From NCBI RefSeq assembly GCF_020085105.1, contig NC_058042.1, positions 25,862,001-25,926,000 of the forward strand: a stretch of 64,000 bases of DNA, read 5' to 3'. The translations under genes and the position numbers were made by a program. Of this stretch, positions 63,340 through 64,000 are shown piece after piece. The stretch comes from Siniperca chuatsi. Lineage: Eukaryota; Chordata; Actinopteri; Centrarchiformes; Sinipercidae. The notes under the pieces were generated by a model. It did not search any database, was not told where the DNA came from, and saw nothing but the letters and a program-made list of their open reading frames with translations. Numbering within the stretch: the first letter of the stretch is position 1; each line of letters starts with the position of its first letter.

Positions 63340-63411
63340 TTAACCATGCAGCTGCGATTATTTTGTAATAAGATAACTGTAATGCACCGGTGTGTTTCCT
63401 CTCTTCAGAAT

Positions 63412-63569
63412 ATGCCTTCTAGGAAAACTGTAACATATGCTTCAAGCAGTTGCTGGATGCAGTCCCTTAGGCATCTGGTGGTACTCTCCTCTCTGTGTCA
63501 TTTTATATCTGGATACTCTGAGAGAGAGAGAGTACATGACTTGATGTCCAGATATCCTCTTATTGATGG
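63412..63569 (+). CDS. dpep1/2: Membrane dipeptidase (renal dipeptidase family), first coding exon
   Basis: Encodes the N-terminus of a zinc-dependent membrane dipeptidase, a secretory-pathway enzyme, usually GPI-anchored, that hydrolyses dipeptides such as Cys-Gly and, in DPEP1 and DPEP2, leukotriene D4. The exon follows an acceptor CTCTCTTCAG (ending 63408) and ends at a donor G|GTAAAT (63570). It gives 52 codons plus two bases. Residues 16-34 (MQSLRHLVVLSSLCHFISG) form a signal peptide; ATG 63412 has an A at -3, and Met16 at 63457 is the alternative start. The mature start YSERERVHDLMSRYPLIDG matches the family's helix and PLIDG lead into the metal site. A (GA)n run in the exon encodes SERER. 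The split Gly codon joins in phase to the next exon. DPEP1 versus DPEP2 cannot be settled from this part. Confidence 0.9.
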
Positions 63570-63689
63570 GTAAATGATGTTTACTGTCTTGCCTAAACAT
63601 GAGCAACATTCTTGGAAATAAATTAATCGAAACAAATTAGAATGCATCTTCATCCTTTCCGTTTTCCTTACACCCTCTCCATCTGTCAG

Positions 63690-63816
63690 TCATAATGATC
63701 TAGCTCTCCAGCTGAGGATACTTCACAACAATCGGCTGACCCAAATTGACCTTCACAATGTCAGCAAAGTGGCCACTGACATCACTCGTCTCCAAGCAGG
63801 CCATGTACAGGCACAG
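63690..63816 (+). CDS. dpep1/2: Membrane dipeptidase, second coding exon (gene continues past the window)
   Basis: Bounded by the acceptor CTCCATCTGTCAG (ending 63689) and donor CAG|GTATTA (63817). It starts with the third base of the split Gly codon and ends in phase 0. It encodes HNDLALQLRILHNNRL and ends TDITRLQAGHVQAQ. In this family HND supplies two ligands of the binuclear zinc centre (His54 and Asp56 here), and LRAG-V--Q precedes the FWS-Y segment, which must lie in the next exon beyond base 64000. HNNRL resembles DPEP1; the LQLR and DLHN words resemble DPEP2, so the paralogue is unresolved. The remaining zinc ligands and the GPI signal are outside the window. Pyrimidine-rich sequence at 63971-63985 probably leads into the next acceptor. 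Confidence 0.92.
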
Positions 63817-64000
63817 GTATTATAATTTAGTCAGTCTTTCACTGACACTGGTCTGTTCTAAAGTGAGGATTGCGCCAGAGAGTAGCCTAGTAATAGCACA
63901 CATTGACAGGATCCACTAATTTTATGTTGTGGACAAATCAAACCTAGAATCACCTCAGTAACTTAAATGTCTCTCCTGTTCTCTTGTGTCATATTCCCGT

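Larger units (their letters stand above)
61744..63408. other. Region upstream of the dipeptidase coding exons
   Basis: No conserved coding frame is seen. A strong splice donor, CTGGCAG followed by GTAAGTCT, lies at 62870/62871. It could end a non-coding first exon of the dipeptidase gene, whose acceptor would be at 63408/63409. A T11 run at 63170-63180 and a GT run at 63324-63339 lie in this putative first intron. Confidence 0.45.

Overview
The window looks like nuclear DNA of a ray-finned (teleost) fish. Evidence: one single-exon vertebrate gene, two spliced exons of another with GT/AG borders, many long CA/GT and TA microsatellites, and several dispersed repeats of types common in teleost genomes (a Ty3/Gypsy remnant, small hAT-like elements with 8-bp target-site copies, LINE-type 3' tails). 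No bacterial, organellar or viral gene organisation is visible. The species cannot be named from the sequence alone.

Layout. Positions 1 to about 47,700 hold no coding region I can support. This is a gene desert or a very large intron/intergenic region, AT-rich and broken up by microsatellites, purine/pyrimidine tracts and dispersed elements. The clearest elements are a 433-bp hAT-like element at 32537-32969 and a 936-bp element with 102-bp terminal inverted repeats at 41975-42910. Several quiet blocks (near 6.6, 12.8, 19.2, 22.2, 27.9, 30.0 and 39.5 kb) are dense in TAATTA-type, E-box and octamer-like motifs and look like candidate conserved enhancers, but this needs cross-species alignment.

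Positions 47756-48628 encode the best gene of the window: an intronless gene for the Alba-family RNase P/MRP subunit Rpp25, on the + strand, followed by candidate poly(A) signals. After another non-coding stretch, 55.9-62.0 kb is a nested transposon zone. It holds an old, frameshifted and deleted Gypsy pol on the - strand, split by a probable 1.4-kb hAT-like insertion that carries a TA microsatellite. A second copy of part of that insertion lies just beyond, and then comes a large imperfect palindrome (60631-61588).

The right edge carries the first two coding exons of a membrane (renal-type) dipeptidase on the + strand. The signal peptide and the His-x-Asp zinc-ligand motif are visible, and the gene continues past the window. 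The two genes share orientation but nothing in the sequence links their functions. I found no sign of an undescribed multi-gene system; the most interesting signals are transposon structure, a cluster of perfect palindromes at 16.9 kb and the putative regulatory blocks.
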